Origin: an uncultured Chlorobiaceae bacterium
Lineage (GTDB): Bacteria; Bacteroidota; Chlorobiia; Chlorobiales; Chlorobiaceae
Direction: 5' to 3'
Assembly (NCBI GenBank): GCA_903824045.1
Contig: CAIJVD010000031.1
Span: 1-34,499, forward strand
DNA length: 34,499 nucleotides
The translations under genes were made by a program, and so were the position numbers. The notes under the pieces are model-generated. The model searched no databases. It was given only the letters and a program-made list of their open reading frames with translations, and was not told where the DNA came from. The stretch's first letter is position 1, and each line of letters begins with the position of its first letter. Positions 24,666 to 34,261 of this stretch are shown one piece after another.

Positions 24666-25007
24666 ATGAAACTCATAACAGCCATCATCAGGCCTGACCG
24701 GCTCGATCACGTCCGTGAGGCGCTGATTCAGGCCGATATAACCAGAATAACCGTCAGCCGGGTTACCGGTCACGGTCGCCAGGAGGATATCGATATCTAC
24801 CGTGGCCAGAAAATTGCGCCGAACCTGATTCCGAAAATCAGGCTGGATATTGCCGTTAACGATGAGTTCGTCGATATCACGGTCGATACCATCATCGATG
24901 CGGCAAGCCACGGAGAGAGGGAGATCGGTGCCGGCAAGATCTTTATCACCCCACTGGAGGAGTGTATTCGCATCAGGACCAGAGAGCGCGGCGGCACGGC
25001 GATTTAG
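24666..25007 (+). CDS. glnK: PII nitrogen-regulatory protein (GlnK type)
   Basis: 113 aa. A PII trimer subunit that senses ATP/ADP and 2-oxoglutarate and gates AmtB. N-terminal MKLITAIIRPDRLDHVREAL and C-terminal EECIRIRTRERGGTAI are typical. The T-loop (about residues 37-56) is one residue shorter than in E. coli GlnB and reads IYRGQKIAPNLIPK: the Tyr equivalent to position 46 is present (Tyr45), but the place of the uridylylated Tyr51 is taken by Ile50. The B-loop region is also two residues longer (SHGEREIGAGKIF). Regulation by uridylylation therefore looks unlikely. The amtB linkage supports the name glnK. Confidence 0.93.
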   Translation: MKLITAIIRPDRLDHVREALIQADITRITVSRVTGHGRQEDIDIYRGQKIAPNLIPKIRLDIAVNDEFVDITVDTIIDAASHGEREIGAGKIFITPLEECIRIRTRERGGTAI

Positions 25008-25029
25008 GGCAGAGGAGATGTTTGAAACG

Positions 25030-25063
25030 CAATAAAGCCCCCGGTTCGACGAGGGCTTTATTG
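25030..25063 (+). terminator. Hairpin terminator after the amtB-PII operon
   Basis: CAATAAAGCCC (25030-25040) pairs with GGGCTTTATTG (25053-25063), 11 bp perfect, 12-base loop. The T stretch is inside the stem rather than a clean tail. Confidence 0.75.
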
Positions 25064-25255
25064 TTCCAGTTCGCTTTTGTTTTGTCATTTCGAACGAAGA
25101 GAGAAATCTCATGCTGACAAGCAGGAAGAGCTCCCCTTCCGTCTCGGCGGGTCGGCATAACGGCGGCGGGCTATCCTAAACCAGCAGCAGGTTTCCCCGC
25201 GTCATTGTTGTTGAAGTTCATGAGTTCAGGAACGTCCCCCCCGGGGGAGGGGGAT

Positions 25256-25816
25256 TTATAGCGGTCCGGAGGCGATCGGGGCTCCTCGCCAATCGGGAAC
25301 GTAGGTGTTGAGCCATGCCTCTGCGGTGAGGTCCCCAAGCTTGGCGGCCTGCCGGAAATCTTCAAGCCTGCCCGAGAGGTCACCGGTTTTGCTTTTTGCG
25401 AGTCCGCGGTGAAAGTAGGCTGCGGCCATTTTTCTGTCGAGTTCAATCGCCTGTGAAAAGTCGAATATGGCTTCGGCAAATGCGCCGGTCATGTTTTTCA
25501 CCACCCCTCTGTTGTAGTAGCCGACGGCCTTGAAATAGTTTTCACCGCAGGCGATGACCATTGAGTAGTCGCTTATGGCTTGGGGGTATTTCTTGAGCTG
25601 CTGCATCGTTGCGCCGCGCATCTCATAGGCCATGGCAAAGGAGGGGTTCTGTTCGATAGCCCGCGAGTAGAGCTTTACGGCACCCGAAAGATCACCCTTC
25701 CGCTGCAGGGCGAATCCCTCGTTGAAAGAGCTGTTTGCGGACTCGGCGCTGGCAAGGGATGCAAAAAGAAGCATAGATGCGGCGGCAGCGGCGGTTGCAC
25801 ACAATATCCTTTTCAT
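25256..25816 (-). CDS. Secreted TPR-repeat protein
   Basis: 186 aa. Signal peptide MKRILCATAAAAASMLLFASLASA with likely cleavage before ESANS. Three to four tetratricopeptide repeats follow: FNEGFALQRKGDLSGAVKLYSRAIEQNP, AYEMRGATMQQLKKYPQAISDY, YYNRGVVKNMTGAFAEAIFDFSQAIELD and AYFHRGLAKSKTGDLSGRLEDF, abbreviated here by their starts. TPRs bind partner proteins; the role is periplasmic scaffolding or envelope assembly by inference, no partner known. It stands alone, divergent from scpA, with its ATG at 25816 preceded by GGAAAG. Confidence 0.85.
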   Translation of the reverse strand: MKRILCATAAAAASMLLFASLASAESANSSFNEGFALQRKGDLSGAVKLYSRAIEQNPSFAMAYEMRGATMQQLKKYPQAISDYSMVIACGENYFKAVGYYNRGVVKNMTGAFAEAIFDFSQAIELDRKMAAAYFHRGLAKSKTGDLSGRLEDFRQAAKLGDLTAEAWLNTYVPDWRGAPIASGPL

Positions 25817-26025
25817 TGATGACTTTCCGGGATGATGTCTAAGGGATCAAGGGGGAATGGAGCATTCCCGATACTTCCTTGTATATATAAATAGTTTTTG
25901 CGAATCTGAAGTTTCTTTTTTTTCGGCTCCTTGCCGCGGTTTTCACCCGCAGGGGTTTCTTTGCGCATTTTCTCCCGCTTTTTCTATCTTGCCTCAATAG
26001 ATATTGCCAACGCACCAACCTCTCC

Positions 26026-26751
26026 ATGTTCCGCATCAGCCTCGAAGAGTTCGAAGGTCCCCTTGATCTGCTGCTGTTTTTTATCAGGCGCGATGAGCTC
26101 GATATCTACAATATTCCCATCTCTAAAATCACCGCTGATTTTATCGGCTATATCCATGATGTCAGAAACCTGAACCTTGAGATTGCTGCCGAGTTTATTT
26201 ATATGGCTTCGATGCTGATGAGCATCAAGGCGAAAATGCTGCTTCCCCGTCCCGCTGAAGAGAGCGGGGCGACCGATGAATTCGATCCCCGAACCGAACT
26301 TGTGCAGCGCTTGCTTGAGTACAAGCGCATCAAGGAGGCCTCTGCGGCCCTCAGCCAGCTTGGCGAGGCGCGGGAGAGCTTGTTTGCCCGGGGATTTTTC
26401 GAGGATTTTGAGGCCGAGGTTATCGACGAGCTCGATGAACCGGTCAACCGTCCGACTCTCTACCATCTCATGCTCGCCTACAAAGCGGTGCTCGACAACA
26501 TGCCCCGCACCATGACCAGAAATGTCATGGATGCGCCGGTAACGGTCGAAGAGCAGAGTGCGCTTATTCTCTCAAGGCTCCAGGAACGGGTGCAGGTCTC
26601 CTTCCGTGCGGTGCTCGAAGGGGTCACGGAGCGCATTATTCTTGTCGTTACCTTTCTGGCCGTGCTTGAGATGTGCAAAAACCGACGTATCATCGTGCTG
26701 GTCAAGGAGGGTTATGACGATTTCTGGATAGCCCAGAGATCAGGGGCCTGA
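26026..26751 (+). CDS. scpA: Segregation and condensation protein A
   Basis: 241 aa. The kleisin subunit of the Smc-ScpAB condensin, linking the Smc heads. The N-terminal Smc-binding segment FEGPLDLLLFFIRRDELDIYNIPI and the following FIYMASMLMSIKAKMLLPRP are diagnostic; a C-terminal winged-helix region includes SFRAVLEGVTERIILVVTFLAVLEM. It is the first gene of a plus-strand run (scpA, DUF1015, tsaE, tsaB). No Shine-Dalgarno sequence is seen before the ATG. Confidence 0.94.
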   Translation: MFRISLEEFEGPLDLLLFFIRRDELDIYNIPISKITADFIGYIHDVRNLNLEIAAEFIYMASMLMSIKAKMLLPRPAEESGATDEFDPRTELVQRLLEYKRIKEASAALSQLGEARESLFARGFFEDFEAEVIDELDEPVNRPTLYHLMLAYKAVLDNMPRTMTRNVMDAPVTVEEQSALILSRLQERVQVSFRAVLEGVTERIILVVTFLAVLEMCKNRRIIVLVKEGYDDFWIAQRSGA

Positions 26752-26783
26752 CTGCATGCACAACACTTTAAACCTTTGCCGTT

Positions 26784-28058
26784 ATGCCTGAAATTGTTCC
26801 ATTGAAAGCGATTCTCTACAGCGACGAGATGCTGAAGAGCGCTACCGATCTTATCTGCCCGCCATACGACGTCATCTCCGCGGAGTTTCAGCAGGAACTC
26901 TACCAACGTTCGCCGTTCAATGCCATCCGTCTTGAACTGCCCACGGAGGCTGACCCCTACGCTGCTGCGGCCTCGCGTCTTGAAGAGTGGCTTCGGGATG
27001 GTGAGCTCCGGCAGGATTCTGTGCCGGCCATCTACCCCTATTTTCAGACCTTTGAGGATTCCGAGGGCACTACCCATACGCGGTGCGGGTTCTTTTCGGC
27101 CATGCGTCTCCATGACTTTTCGGAGAAAAAGATACTTCCGCACGAAAAGACTCTTTCCGGCCCCAAGGCCGACCGCCTGAACCTCTTCCGGAAGACGAAG
27201 GCTAACATCAGCCCTATTTTCGGGCTCTATGCCGATGAGGATAAGACTGCTGACCGTATCCTTAAAGCCTACGCCGAGAACCACCCGCCGGTTGTCGATG
27301 CACAGTTTCAGGGGGTGAGAAACCGGATGTGGAGGATTACGGATCCGGAGATTCTCGGCGAGCTCCAGCACTCCATTCTTGAGCGCACGGTCTATATCGC
27401 CGACGGTCACCATCGTTACGATACCGGCGTCAATTACAGCCGGGAGCGGGCTGCGGCTAACCCGGCCCATACTGGCGATGAACCCTATAATTTCATTCTC
27501 ACCTTTCTGGCCAACATCTATGATGAAGGGCTGATTATTTTTCCGATCCACAGGCTGGTGCACAGCCTCGAGGGGTTCGATGCCTCGCAGCTGAAGGTGC
27601 GGCTTGAGGAGTACTTTGCCGTGACCGAGCTGCCCGACCGGGCGGCCCTGAAGGCCTTTCTCGATGCATCGCCCTCCAGCTATGCCTATGGGGTGGTCAC
27701 CGCCGGCTCCGTTCTTGGAATAAGTTTGAAAGCTGACCCATCTGCCCTGTTCGACCCTTCCCGTCCCGAAGCACTTCGGCGTCTCGGACTGGTGCTGTTG
27801 CACGATCTGGTGCTCGGCAGGCTGCTCGGCATATCCCAGGATGCCATGGCAAAACAGAGCAACCTTGTCTATGTCAAGGATGACCGGGAGCTCTTCGATG
27901 CGGTCGCCTCAGGCCGCGTTCAGGTCGGGTTTGTTGTCAAGCCGACGACTGTGGCGCAGGTGCTTGCGGTCTCGGAGACCGGAGAGGTGATGCCGCAGAA
28001 GTCGACCTTTTTCTTTCCGAAGCTCATGACCGGGCTCCTCTTCAACCCGCTCGACTGA
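26784..28058 (+). CDS. DUF1015-family protein of unknown function
   Basis: 424 aa, full length for DUF1015. Conserved stretches are CPPYDVIS near the N-terminus, ILPHEKTLSGPKADRLNLFRKTKANISPIFGLY in the middle (key residues HEKT and KADR), and the likely active-site or binding motif ADGHHRYDT. It is soluble, with no signal peptide. I do not know a proven function. It lies 32 bases after scpA and 6 bases before tsaE, so it is probably co-transcribed. A long antisense frame on the minus strand over this gene (26712-27803) is a composition shadow. Confidence 0.92.
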   Translation: MPEIVPLKAILYSDEMLKSATDLICPPYDVISAEFQQELYQRSPFNAIRLELPTEADPYAAAASRLEEWLRDGELRQDSVPAIYPYFQTFEDSEGTTHTRCGFFSAMRLHDFSEKKILPHEKTLSGPKADRLNLFRKTKANISPIFGLYADEDKTADRILKAYAENHPPVVDAQFQGVRNRMWRITDPEILGELQHSILERTVYIADGHHRYDTGVNYSRERAAANPAHTGDEPYNFILTFLANIYDEGLIIFPIHRLVHSLEGFDASQLKVRLEEYFAVTELPDRAALKAFLDASPSSYAYGVVTAGSVLGISLKADPSALFDPSRPEALRRLGLVLLHDLVLGRLLGISQDAMAKQSNLVYVKDDRELFDAVASGRVQVGFVVKPTTVAQVLAVSETGEVMPQKSTFFFPKLMTGLLFNPLD

Positions 28059-28064
28059 CCGGTC

Positions 28065-28502
28065 ATGGATGAACGCTTCGTTTCCCGCTCGGCTGAAGAA
28101 ACCCGCACGATTGCCCGGCAGTTTGCCGCGACCCTGAAGCCCGGAGAGGTTGTCGCTCTCTGTGGCCAGCTCGGCGCGGGCAAAACGGAGTTCATGAGGG
28201 GCGTTGCAGAGTTTTTCGGCTGCGACGACCAGCTCTCCAGTCCGACATTCCCGATCTTCAATATCTATCAGGGTTCGGTTCAGGGCGAGCCGGTGATGAT
28301 CCACCATTTTGATCTCTATCGGATTGGCTCACTTCGGGAGCTTGAGGCGCTCGGGTTCGATGAATACCTTGAATCCGCCTACCTCTCCTTTGTCGAATGG
28401 AGCGACCGCTTCATGGAATATGAGAGGGTCTACTCGGCATCGGTAGAGCTTGAGCATGCGGGTGAAGCGAGCCGCAGGATTACCATAAAACGGAAGCAGT
28501 GA
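28065..28502 (+). CDS. tsaE: tRNA threonylcarbamoyladenosine biosynthesis ATPase TsaE
   Basis: 145 aa. P-loop GQLGAGKT (residues 34-41), switch region SPTFPIFNIYQG, the conserved HHFDLYRIGS and a C-terminal ALGFDEYLESAYLSFVEWSDRF. TsaE drives ATP-dependent turnover of the TsaB-TsaD complex that makes the t6A37 modification on ANN-decoding tRNAs. Its TGA overlaps the tsaB ATG by one base, so the two are translationally coupled. tsaD is not in the window. Confidence 0.95.
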   Translation: MDERFVSRSAEETRTIARQFAATLKPGEVVALCGQLGAGKTEFMRGVAEFFGCDDQLSSPTFPIFNIYQGSVQGEPVMIHHFDLYRIGSLRELEALGFDEYLESAYLSFVEWSDRFMEYERVYSASVELEHAGEASRRITIKRKQ

Positions 28503-29182
28503 TGAATATTCTTGCCATAGAGTGCACCCATGCAGCTCTTTCAGTCGCACTCTCGAAGGGGGGTGAGGTCTTTGAGGTGAGCGCCCCTGACTGGAAGAGG
28601 GCGGCCGAGTCTCTGGTGCCGCTTGTTGCGGAGGTTATGACCCGCAGCGGCCTGGAACGCCGGGAGCTCAACTGCATCGCGATATCTTCCGGGCCGGGTT
28701 CGTTCACTGCCCTTCGCATCGGCATGGCGGCAGCAAAAGGGATTGCCTGCGGACTCTCGCTCCCCCTGATTGCGGTTCCCACAATGCCAGCAATGGCCTC
28801 CGCCCTTGTTTCGAGTGTTGAAAGGGTTGTTGCTGTTATCCCGTCACGCAAGGGTGAGTACTACTACGCAACCTACCGGGCGGCCGATCTCGGCGCCGGC
28901 GAGTGGCACGACGAGGTCGAACGGGGGGGCGCCGAAGCTGTTGCCGATGCGGCCCGACTTGCTGCGCTTTCCGGCCTGGCGGCGGCGGTCGGCCGGGGAG
29001 TTCCTGAACTTCAGCCGCTCCTTGCCCTAACGGGTGCGACCTTTGTGGAGTCCGACTTTTTTTCAGCCAAATCGCTCTTTACTCCCGCCAGCCGGCTCTG
29101 CAGTTCAGCTTCAGAAGCCTCGCCCGGACAGGTCGTTCCGGATTACCGCCAATTGTTTGTTCCCAATGTTGGGGGAGTGTGA
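28502..29182 (+). CDS. tsaB: tRNA threonylcarbamoyladenosine biosynthesis protein TsaB
   Basis: 226 aa from the ATG at 28502. An ASKHA-fold, catalytically inactive partner of TsaD. Hallmarks are MNILAIECTHAALSVAL at the N-terminus and SSGPGSFTALRIGMAAAKG. The C-terminal third is less conserved, as is usual. The start codon shares a base with the tsaE stop. A GTG one codon earlier (28499) is unlikely to be used. Confidence 0.95.
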   Translation: MNILAIECTHAALSVALSKGGEVFEVSAPDWKRAAESLVPLVAEVMTRSGLERRELNCIAISSGPGSFTALRIGMAAAKGIACGLSLPLIAVPTMPAMASALVSSVERVVAVIPSRKGEYYYATYRAADLGAGEWHDEVERGGAEAVADAARLAALSGLAAAVGRGVPELQPLLALTGATFVESDFFSAKSLFTPASRLCSSASEASPGQVVPDYRQLFVPNVGGV

Positions 29183-29226
29183 ATCATTGCTATATTTTCA
29201 GGAAGATTTTATAAGAGAATTTCTCA

Positions 29227-29649
29227 ATGGACGATGAACGGAGGGATATGAGCAGCGCGAAAAAGACCGTCAAAAAGGCGGCTGAAGTGGTGAAAGAGGT
29301 TGCGGTCAGTGAGTTGCTGGCCAAACGGTGCGCGGAGCTTGCGCTGGAGAAAAAGTGTGAAGAGGTCAAGATTCTTGACCTCAGGGGGCTGACATCGGTT
29401 ACGGATTTTTTCGTTATTGTGACCGCCGACTCGGAGCGTAAGGCAAAGGCGGCGGCAGAGCATATTGTCGATGAGCTTAAAGAGGAAGATGAGCGTCCGC
29501 TGCACGTTGAAGGCATGGATTCCATGCACTGGATACTGATCGACTATTTCGATGTTGTTGTGCATATATTTATGCCGGATGAACGGCGTTTTTATGATCT
29601 GGAATCCCTATGGTCAGATGCTCCTGTGCAGGCTGTGATTGGAGAGTAA
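29227..29649 (+). CDS. rsfS: Ribosomal silencing factor RsfS
   Basis: 140 aa. The Iojap/RsfS domain includes [32 protein letters not shown] (starting near residue 48) and [38 protein letters not shown] (key end residues FYDLE and LW). It binds ribosomal protein L14 (uL14) and blocks subunit joining under starvation. An extra Lys/Ala-rich N-terminal segment of about 25 residues precedes the domain. The start could be the ATG at 29227 or one at 29248 with GGAGG only 3 bases before it. Confidence 0.94.
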   Translation: MDDERRDMSSAKKTVKKAAEVVKEVAVSELLAKRCAELALEKKCEEVKILDLRGLTSVTDFFVIVTADSERKAKAAAEHIVDELKEEDERPLHVEGMDSMHWILIDYFDVVVHIFMPDERRFYDLESLWSDAPVQAVIGE

Positions 29650-29695
29650 TCAAGGGTTATCTCTGTATATTGTTTGTTTTTGAAACTATGCTGTT

Positions 29696-29730
29696 ACCGG
29701 ATTTCAACGGATTTTTATACATTATCCGGT
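29696..29730. promoter_or_regulatory. Inverted repeat in the gyrA upstream region
   Basis: ACCGGAT (29696-29702) and ATCCGGT (29724-29730) flank 21 A/T-rich bases containing TTATAC. It could be an operator around a gyrA promoter, where supercoiling control is often found, but no matching -35 was found at normal spacing. Confidence 0.3.
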
Positions 29731-29767
29731 CGGGTTATTTATATCAATTATCACTCAGGATCTACCT

Positions 29768-32254
29768 ATGCAGCGCGAAAGAATAGTCCCTGTCAGTATT
29801 GAAGAAGAGATGCGGGGTTCCTATCTCGATTATTCGATGTCGGTTATTGTCAGTCGAGCGCTGCCCGATGTGAGGGACGGTCTGAAACCCGTTCACCGTC
29901 GCGTGCTTTACGGCATGCACGAGCTTGGCCTTCAGGCTGGCAAGCCCCACAAGAAGTCTGCCCGTGTTGTCGGTGAAGTGCTTGGCAAGTTCCATCCCCA
30001 CGGCGATACGGCCGTCTACGACTCTCTTGTACGTCTTGTTCAGGACTTCTCGCTGCGCTACCCTCTTATTGACGGCCAGGGAAACTTCGGTTCGGTTGAC
30101 GGCGACTCTCCGGCAGCCATGCGTTATACCGAGGTTCGCATGAAGCCTATTGCCGGTGAGATGCTGAAGGATCTCGAAAAAGAGACCGTCGATTTCGCCC
30201 TCAACTTTGATGACTCCCTCGAGGAACCTACCGTTCTTCCCTCATCGATTCCCAACCTGCTGGTCAACGGCGCCTCTGGCATCGCTGTCGGTATGGCAAC
30301 CAACATCCCTCCGCAGAACATGCGGGAGGTTGTCGACGGCATGATCGCCCTGATTGCCAATCCGGAAATCGAGGTCGCTGACCTCATGAAATATGTCATA
30401 GCGCCGGACTTCCCGACCGGCGGTATTATCTACGGTTATGAAGGAGTCCGCTCCGCATACCTGACCGGCAGGGGCAAGGTTGTGATTCGCGCCAGGGCCC
30501 TCGTGGAGGTTACCCAGAAAAACGGCAGGGAGTCCATTGTTGTTACCGAGCTTCCCTACCAGGTCAACAAGGTTCGCCTGATTGAAAAAATCGTCGAACT
30601 GGTGCACGACAAGAAAATCGACGGCATAGCCGACATCCGCGACGAGTCCGACCGTGACGGCATGCGCCTGGTCATAGAGCTGAAGCGGGATGCGGTTGCA
30701 AAGGTTGTGCTCAACAACCTCTACAAGCACACCCCGATGCAGGACACCTTCGGCGTGATCATGCTGGCGCTGGTTGATGGCGTGCCGAGGATCCTCAATC
30801 TCAAGGAGATGATGGTCTACTACATCAAGCATCGCAACGAGATTGTCCTCCGCCGCACGAAATACGACCTCTCCGCAGCAGAAAAGCGGGCCCATATTCT
30901 TGAAGGTCTCAAGATCTGCCTCGACAACCTCGATGCGGTTATTGCCACCATCAGGGAGTCGCCTGACGCATCAGTTGCACAGGAACGGCTTATGGAGCGC
31001 TTCGGCCTCTCCGAGATCCAGTCGAAAGCGGTTCTTGAGATGCGCCTTCAGCGCCTGACCGGTATGGAGCGCAAGAAGATTGATTTGGAGTACACCGAGG
31101 TGCTTGCCCTTATCGAGGAGCTTCGCTTTATTCTCGGCAGTCCCGAGCGCCAGCTTGAGATCATCCGTGATGAGTTGCTCAAGGTCAGGGATGTTTATGG
31201 TGACGAGCGCCGGACCGAGATTGTTCCGCAGGAAGGCGATTTCTCCATCGAGGACATGATTGCCCAGGAGGATGTGGTCATCACCATCACCCACGACGGC
31301 TTCATCAAGCGCTTCCCGGTTTCGGGCTACCGCCGTCAGGCAAGGGGTGGAAAGGGCGTAACAGGGGCACAGGCCAAGCATGACGATTTCGTCGAGCACA
31401 TGTTTATTGCCTCCACGCACAACTACATACTCTTCTTCACCAATACCGGTCGCTGCTACTGGCTGAAGGTCTACGAGATACCTGAAGCGGGCCGGGCGGC
31501 AAGGGGCCGGGCGCTGGCCAATATCATGGAGCTGCAGCCGAGTGAGAAGATAAAGGCATATATCAATATCCGGAACTTCGAAGAGCCGGGATTCATTGTC
31601 ATGGCGACGACTAACGGCATCGTGAAGAAAACCGCGCTTGACGAGTTCTCCCATCCGAGACGAAACGGTATTGCTGCCATTACCATCGAAGAGACGGACG
31701 AGCTGCTCGACGCACGCCTGACCGACGGCGAACACCAGATCATGCTTGCCAAGAGTTCCGGCTTTGTGGTTCGCTTCCCCGAGGCTGAGGTTCGTGCCAT
31801 GGGCCGGACCGCAATGGGTGTCAAGGGCATCACGCTCGACGACGGCGAGAAGTGTATCTCTATGGTGACCACCAAGCGCGTAGATACCTCACTGCTTGCC
31901 GTTACCGATAACGGATTTGGCAAGAGGAGCAAGGTTGAGGACTACCGTCTGACTCGCCGCGGTGCCAGAGGCGTTATCACACTCAAAGCGCATGAGAAGA
32001 TCGGCGCGCTTGTCGGCCTGCTCGATGTCAACGACGAAGATGATCTCATCATCATCACCACCCACGGCATCGTCAATCGCCAGCATGTCTCCGATATCAG
32101 AGTGACCGGCAGGAACACCTCCGGGGTAAGGCTCATCAGGCTCATGTCAGGGGATATGATCGGCGCGCTTGCCCGTGTCCCTAAATCCGATGAGGATGGC
32201 GACCCTGACCTCCCGATTGAGGATGCTGACGGCCAGATTGGACTTTCATTATAA
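29768..32254 (+). CDS. gyrA: DNA gyrase subunit A
   Basis: 828 aa. The catalytic subunit that cleaves and rejoins DNA for negative supercoiling. The active-site Tyr is Tyr120 in [10 protein letters not shown]. The quinolone-resistance region reads [14 protein letters not shown], with Thr81 and Asp85 at the classical positions. The C-terminal beta-pinwheel has the GyrA box QARGGKGV, which separates it from ParC. It ends in a short acidic tail ([16 protein letters not shown]). An upstream ACCGGAT/ATCCGGT hairpin (29696-29730) lies in the leader. It is followed by the CDGSH gene 34 bases later. Confidence 0.98.
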   Translation: MQRERIVPVSIEEEMRGSYLDYSMSVIVSRALPDVRDGLKPVHRRVLYGMHELGLQAGKPHKKSARVVGEVLGKFHPHGDTAVYDSLVRLVQDFSLRYPLIDGQGNFGSVDGDSPAAMRYTEVRMKPIAGEMLKDLEKETVDFALNFDDSLEEPTVLPSSIPNLLVNGASGIAVGMATNIPPQNMREVVDGMIALIANPEIEVADLMKYVIAPDFPTGGIIYGYEGVRSAYLTGRGKVVIRARALVEVTQKNGRESIVVTELPYQVNKVRLIEKIVELVHDKKIDGIADIRDESDRDGMRLVIELKRDAVAKVVLNNLYKHTPMQDTFGVIMLALVDGVPRILNLKEMMVYYIKHRNEIVLRRTKYDLSAAEKRAHILEGLKICLDNLDAVIATIRESPDASVAQERLMERFGLSEIQSKAVLEMRLQRLTGMERKKIDLEYTEVLALIEELRFILGSPERQLEIIRDELLKVRDVYGDERRTEIVPQEGDFSIEDMIAQEDVVITITHDGFIKRFPVSGYRRQARGGKGVTGAQAKHDDFVEHMFIASTHNYILFFTNTGRCYWLKVYEIPEAGRAARGRALANIMELQPSEKIKAYINIRNFEEPGFIVMATTNGIVKKTALDEFSHPRRNGIAAITIEETDELLDARLTDGEHQIMLAKSSGFVVRFPEAEVRAMGRTAMGVKGITLDDGEKCISMVTTKRVDTSLLAVTDNGFGKRSKVEDYRLTRRGARGVITLKAHEKIGALVGLLDVNDEDDLIIITTHGIVNRQHVSDIRVTGRNTSGVRLIRLMSGDMIGALARVPKSDEDGDPDLPIEDADGQIGLSL

Positions 32255-32288
32255 TCGGAAGGAACGCAACCAAAAACCGGAGTGAATC

Positions 32289-32507
32289 ATGGCAGAGAGT
32301 AGACCCTATATCATAAAGGAGCAGCCGGGCACCAAATATTACTGCGGCTGCGGCAAATCACAGAACTTTCCCTACTGTGACGGGGCTCACCAGGGTAGCG
32401 GACTGCATCCCTATCAGGTTGAGATCGAAAAGGAAAAGACGGTTGCAGTTTGCGGGTGCGGAAAATCGGCAGCAATGCCCTTTTGTGACGGCGCCCACAA
32501 GGCATAG
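32289..32507 (+). CDS. Tandem CDGSH iron-sulfur domain protein
   Basis: 72 aa with two complete CDGSH zinc-finger-type motifs. Motif 1 has Cys19, Cys21, Cys30 and His34 ([16 protein letters not shown]); motif 2 has Cys55, Cys57, Cys66 and His70 ([16 protein letters not shown]). Each should bind a redox-active 2Fe-2S cluster with 3Cys-1His ligation. It is soluble with no membrane anchor, unlike mitoNEET. GGAG lies 8 bases before the ATG. It is placed between gyrA and pyrG, probably on the gyrA transcript. Function unknown; electron transfer or cluster transfer is the family inference. Confidence 0.94.
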   Translation: MAESRPYIIKEQPGTKYYCGCGKSQNFPYCDGAHQGSGLHPYQVEIEKEKTVAVCGCGKSAAMPFCDGAHKA

Positions 32508-32554
32508 GAGTAGAGTAGTAGACGGTAACACTTAATTAACGATCAGCGGATCTC

Positions 32555-34261
32555 ATGGCCCGACCGAAAAACGTAAAGCATATATTTGTCACCGGCGGAG
32601 TGATCTCCTCGCTTGGTAAGGGAATCCTGTCGGCATCGCTTGGAATGCTGCTCAAAAGCCGCGGCCTGAGGGTAGCCATACAGAAATACGATCCCTATAT
32701 CAATGTGGATCCCGGCACCATGTCGCCCTACCAGCATGGCGAGGTCTACGTTACCGACGACGGGGCTGAAACCGATCTCGATCTTGGCCACTACGAACGA
32801 TTTCTTGACGAGTCCACCTCCCAGGCATCAAACCTGACCATGGGACGGGTCTACAAGTCGGTCATCGACAAGGAGCGCAAAGGTGAGTATCTCGGTGCAA
32901 CAGTACAGGTTGTGCCTCATGTCATCGACGAGATCAAGGACCGGATGGCAGAACAGGCTAAAAACGGTGACCTTGATGTGCTTATTACCGAGATCGGCGG
33001 CACGATCGGTGATATTGAATCACTTCCCTTTCTTGAGGCGATGCGCCAGATGAAGCTCGAGATGGGCGACCGTAACATGCTGAACATCCATCTGACCTTT
33101 GTCCCCTATATCAAGGCCGCAAGCGAGCTCAAGACAAAGCCGACCCAGCACAGCGTGAAAATGCTGCTCGAGACTGGCATTCAGCCCGACATCCTTGTCT
33201 GCCGGAGCGAAAAGCCGCTCTCGCGCGAGATCAAGAACAAGGTTGGACACTTCTGCAACGTCAATGAACTTGACGTTATCGGGCTCAACGATTGCGAAAC
33301 CATCTATGACGTCCCGCTCCTCCTGCTCAAGGAAAAACTTGACCTTCGCGTTCTGAAAAAACTTGGTCTCAAGAAGTACAAGGAGCCAACCCTCGACTAC
33401 TGGCGCGAGTTTTGCGGCAAGGTCAAGTCGCCCGAGGATGGAGAGGTCACTATCGGCATCAGCGGCAAATATACCGAGTACCCCGACGCCTACAAATCGA
33501 TTCTTGAGGCCTTCATTCATGCAGGTGCCAGCAACAATGTCAAGGTCAATGTCAAGCTGCTCAAGGCGGAGGATGCAGAGCTCGCCAGCTACGATTTTGC
33601 CAAAGAGCTGGAAGGCATCAGCGGCATTCTTGTCGCCCCCGGTTTCGGGGACCGTGGCATTGAGGGGAAGATAAAGTTCATTCAGTATGTCAGGGAGCAG
33701 AACATCCCCTTCTTCGGTATATGCCTCGGCATGCAGTGCGCCACCATCGAGTTTGCCCGCAACGTCTGTGGAATGGCAGACGCCAATTCAACCGAGTTCA
33801 ACAGGCGCGCGCGCTTTCCGGTCATCGATCTCATGGAGCATCAGAAAAAAGTCAAGGAGAAGGGCGGCACCATGCGTCTGGGAAGCTATCCCTGCATCAT
33901 CAAGGAGGGCTCAAAGGCCCACGCCGTATACGAGAAGTTCCTGATCAACGAACGCCACCGTCACCGCTACGAGTTCAATAATACCTTCCGAAAGAACTTC
34001 GAGGATGCAGGCATGATATTCTCCGGCACCTCTCCGAACGGCGAGCTGGTAGAGATCATCGAGCTGAAGGACCATCGCTGGTTTGTAGGGGTACAGTTCC
34101 ATCCTGAGCTGAAATCTCGCGTGCAGAAGGTCCATCCCCTCTTTCACGGCTTTGTCGGGGCTGCAAAGGAGTTCTCCCGCGGTTCCCATCAGATGGAGCT
34201 TGAGGTCGAAATGCCGACATTTTTTTCGCTCAGCCCTGACCCCCTGAAAAGCACAGAGTAA
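32555..34261 (+). CDS. pyrG: CTP synthase
   Basis: 568 aa. It aminates UTP to CTP using glutamine. The N-terminal synthetase domain starts [17 protein letters not shown] and contains [21 protein letters not shown]. The C-terminal class I glutaminase domain has the nucleophile Cys in [10 protein letters not shown] and the His/Glu pair in [11 protein letters not shown]. The C-terminal tail of about 25 residues past the domain is unusual-looking but within the range seen. It follows the CDGSH gene by 47 bases. Confidence 0.98.
   Translation: MARPKNVKHIFVTGGVISSLGKGILSASLGMLLKSRGLRVAIQKYDPYINVDPGTMSPYQHGEVYVTDDGAETDLDLGHYERFLDESTSQASNLTMGRVYKSVIDKERKGEYLGATVQVVPHVIDEIKDRMAEQAKNGDLDVLITEIGGTIGDIESLPFLEAMRQMKLEMGDRNMLNIHLTFVPYIKAASELKTKPTQHSVKMLLETGIQPDILVCRSEKPLSREIKNKVGHFCNVNELDVIGLNDCETIYDVPLLLLKEKLDLRVLKKLGLKKYKEPTLDYWREFCGKVKSPEDGEVTIGISGKYTEYPDAYKSILEAFIHAGASNNVKVNVKLLKAEDAELASYDFAKELEGISGILVAPGFGDRGIEGKIKFIQYVREQNIPFFGICLGMQCATIEFARNVCGMADANSTEFNRRARFPVIDLMEHQKKVKEKGGTMRLGSYPCIIKEGSKAHAVYEKFLINERHRHRYEFNNTFRKNFEDAGMIFSGTSPNGELVEIIELKDHRWFVGVQFHPELKSRVQKVHPLFHGFVGAAKEFSRGSHQMELEVEMPTFFSLSPDPLKSTE

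Noticed and set aside
25236-25254. C6-G5-rich stretch after the TPR gene as a terminator
   Set aside because: C/G run pairing is possible in several registers, but there is no clean stem-loop plus T run; it could not be supported.
26712-27803. 363-codon minus-strand frame opposite the DUF1015 gene
   Set aside because: The plus strand encodes a full-length conserved protein; the antisense frame has no domain and is a composition shadow.
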